DNA from: Candidatus Cloacimonadota bacterium
GTDB lineage: Bacteria > Muiribacteriota > UBA6191 > JACPRK01
Assembly (NCBI GenBank): GCA_021772705.1
Contig: JAJFLN010000249.1
Location: 1-5,915 of the forward strand
Direction: 5' to 3'
DNA: 5,915 nt
Under the pieces are notes generated by a model, which saw only the letters and a list, made by a program, of their open reading frames with translations, ran no database searches and was not told where the DNA came from. Positions 5,501 to 5,915 of the stretch are shown here, piece after piece. Within the stretch, counting starts at the first letter, position 1; each line of letters begins with the position of its first letter. The position numbers and the translations under genes are program-made.

Positions 5501-5915
5501 TGATGGAGGAGCAAGGCGCCGAACCAGCAGCGTCTCTGGACGAGGTAATCGTCGAGACCCTGTCCCTGGACGAGCCGGACACCCCGGCCACCGCTTTGAG
5601 CCCTATGGCGGATCTGCCTTCCCCGGCAGAGCCAGCGGACTTCACTCCCTCTCCCCCGTCCCCGCCGGAGCTCCCCTCGCGGGGACCCTCCGAACCGGCC
5701 AGTCCTCCAGCGGCACCGCCATTGCCACCGATCGAGACGGCCATGCCCGAGCTTCCTCAACCGCTGCAATCGGCGCCAGCGGTACCGACAGCGAAGCCCG
5801 AGCCGATCGCGACGGCACCGGTGGCGACTCCCCCGGAGGTCGAGGCGGCGCCTGTGGCCCCAGTCGAACCTCCCCCCCAGCCGATAGCCTCCACCGACGA
5901 CATCACCCGGGGGCT
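2545..5915 (+). CDS. Very long acidic, repeat-rich, probably disordered scaffold-like protein (3' end outside window)
   Basis: The frame is open for 1,123 codons and runs off the right edge. I do not recognise a family. Residues 1-173 look globular: a helical start (SLDFYLERVFRQDLLTEKEY), then an alternating strand/helix region. VTLAFYED (57-64), then a helix ending in LRNEGI, and later FNFVFVDGS (135-143) recall a receiver-like fold with D141 near the phospho-Asp position; this is a guess. From about 175 on the sequence is rich in Pro, Asp, Glu, Gly, Ala and Ser, with almost no aromatic or basic residues, and is probably disordered. It contains nine Leu-Leu repeats in Asp/Pro context (446-543), three LATGSSLxFE[ED]L repeats (570-628), five LLG motifs, a single Trp (W699) beside the only basic patch (about 710-722), an acidic helix (774-798), and a Pro/Ala-rich tail. 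There is no signal peptide or membrane segment in the visible part. The coding frame is supported by G/C-rich third positions throughout. A C-terminal domain may follow outside the window. Confidence 0.85.
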   Translation, partial: MIPKESLDFYLERVFRQDLLTEKEYADLCLILGRTATAMSTQATLKFYLLGAVLPGVTLAFYEDPELAKILEDSLRNEGIGSARTLAMDADPAARDAFLTGIRLGAIQVALLPAMVVMADNFGEVLKAVDSGLGFNFVFVDGSCFSSPESAQQAYDGVAFLLGEAPTALHFVAQAPPASSTGVAATRMRSPVAPKPAAMDPRLVSPFLPDELPDTPRPGAAATDTAARSPDQMNTAAGATQIRVPGVTQEEQEELFKPLEPAQEASPFLEDPTQAAGGEAGEDIKTSIREPLAQNQLDLLQQLDGLGDPSGGGGGAASSGEADLLSAVNAALGTEPSDSDSPPDMLSDDDLNLGDELLGSSAEDDIAGVFEGEEPGDPDVVAPSAGDSDDLRIQLRIRRQDGGVTADAEVLGEGSDPAGSLLIDTDVVAGDGGGDLPAPPGPAESDDLLAPAGGDDNDLLLTSSEGGGDDSLLAAPADDGLLAPPDADDGLGDLLIPPDGGDGLGDLLMPPDSEEGPGDLLAPSDGLDDLLTPPDASDGALLETDEPAAEVLLAPSAEDRAPESQPDAALATGSSLGFEELPAAGDIPSDSLATGSSLGFEDLSVAAEDATAASPELATGSSLDFEELAGGIDQPDEDLATVPGQIQPASPERKAQGSSEVNGLSDELRDMLLGDEILGPAENGGSAAGTVEKVGESNWLHDVEGLTPELAKRAKSKAGSMKGGGDDLSGTDDDYMNISGALEAAGLPAELEPEPAVTPVDGTGIPEEGDIGVAAEREEEAAEKAQSELAALDDLLGIQPEVEDASEAPDIRETRALTQDLLGLEEAEAAADEEMPRTPAIATAPAPVPEEPTPIEEPALDELPFEDKALFETSDELSALLGGGEKETPIEVEPEMGAELAELGLDTLDLGEDDMQEPGAGLEEVAQDFSRLADVITGIISDGSRAAPLPQPRTQTAAPEAEPDTPEEATDTEIEDSLKELIVGELMEEQGAEPAASLDEVIVETLSLDEPDTPATALSPMADLPSPAEPADFTPSPPSPPELPSRGPSEPASPPAAPPLPPIETAMPELPQPLQSAPAVPTAKPEPIATAPVATPPEVEAAPVAPVEPPPQPIASTDDITRG
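3880..4173 (+). repeat. Tandem degenerate 'DxLLxPPD' repeats within the acidic protein
   Basis: Residues 446-543 of the long protein hold nine Leu-Leu pairs at 448, 459, 472, 481, 494, 507, 520, 530 and 541, spaced 9-13 residues apart. Four of these spacings, including three in a row, are exactly 13. The core form is GLGDLLxPPD; LLAPPD, LLIPPD, LLMPPD, LLAPSD and LLTPPD follow one another. Codon use differs between copies, so the repeat is kept at the protein rather than the DNA level. Such regular dileucine/acidic motifs could serve as multivalent docking sites; the partner is unknown. Confidence 0.8.
4252..4428 (+). repeat. Three-copy LATGSSLxFE[ED]L peptide repeat
   Basis: Twelve-residue units start at residues 570 (LATGSSLGFEEL), 592 (LATGSSLGFEDL) and 617 (LATGSSLDFEEL), with acidic/Ala-rich linkers giving spacings of 22 and 25. 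A fourth remnant, DLATVPG, begins at 638. Synonymous changes between copies show the peptide is conserved beyond simple recent DNA duplication. The Phe-containing unit in a disordered acidic background resembles a short linear interaction motif; the TGSS could be a phosphorylation or other modification site. Both ideas are inference. Confidence 0.82.

Noticed and set aside
4746..5744. Long Ser-rich open frame on the - strand (332 codons)
   Set aside because: It lies opposite the acidic protein, is a low-complexity Ser/Gly/Ala translation expected from GC-rich antisense DNA, and has no recognisable domain; the + strand frame is better supported by the operon and third-position G/C bias.

Overview
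This is a GC-rich bacterial window with strong G/C preference at third codon positions. It holds one co-directional gene cluster on the + strand, preceded by about 360 bases without a confident gene. I cannot name the organism. The STAS proteins and the divergent Rsm22-type protein fit several GC-rich bacterial lineages, and no rRNA, tRNA or strongly lineage-marking gene is present.

Layout. (1) Positions 1-364 contain no confident gene. They hold a perfect 32-bp inverted repeat around a 34-base centre (143-240, a REP/MITE-like palindromic element), an AT-rich stretch with a small dyad (321-337) that may be the promoter/operator area, and a good ribosome binding site. (2) 365-727 and 814-1149 are two paralogous single-domain STAS proteins of the anti-sigma-factor-antagonist type. 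(3) 1154-2548 encodes a divergent Rsm22-like SAM-binding protein with a cysteine cluster and a C-terminal segment that looks like an OB-fold. (4) 2545-5915 (runs off the window) encodes a very long acidic protein. It has a small globular N-terminal domain, possibly a degenerate receiver-like fold, followed by more than 900 residues of Pro/Asp/Glu/Gly-rich, probably disordered sequence with several families of short repeats.

How they may work together. The spacing (86 bases, then 4 bases, then a 4-base overlap with a TTG start behind GGAGG) suggests one transcript, with the last two genes translationally coupled. STAS proteins are phospho-switchable partner-binding modules. The long acidic protein looks like a multivalent scaffold carrying repeated short linear motifs. 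The Rsm22-like protein suggests an RNA or ribosome connection. A signalling/scaffold system with a nucleic-acid-binding methyltransferase-like component is therefore a reasonable hypothesis, but it is inference. No anti-sigma kinase, PP2C phosphatase or sigma factor lies in this window. The most unusual items are the acidic repeat protein, the Rsm22-like/OB architecture and the palindromic element.
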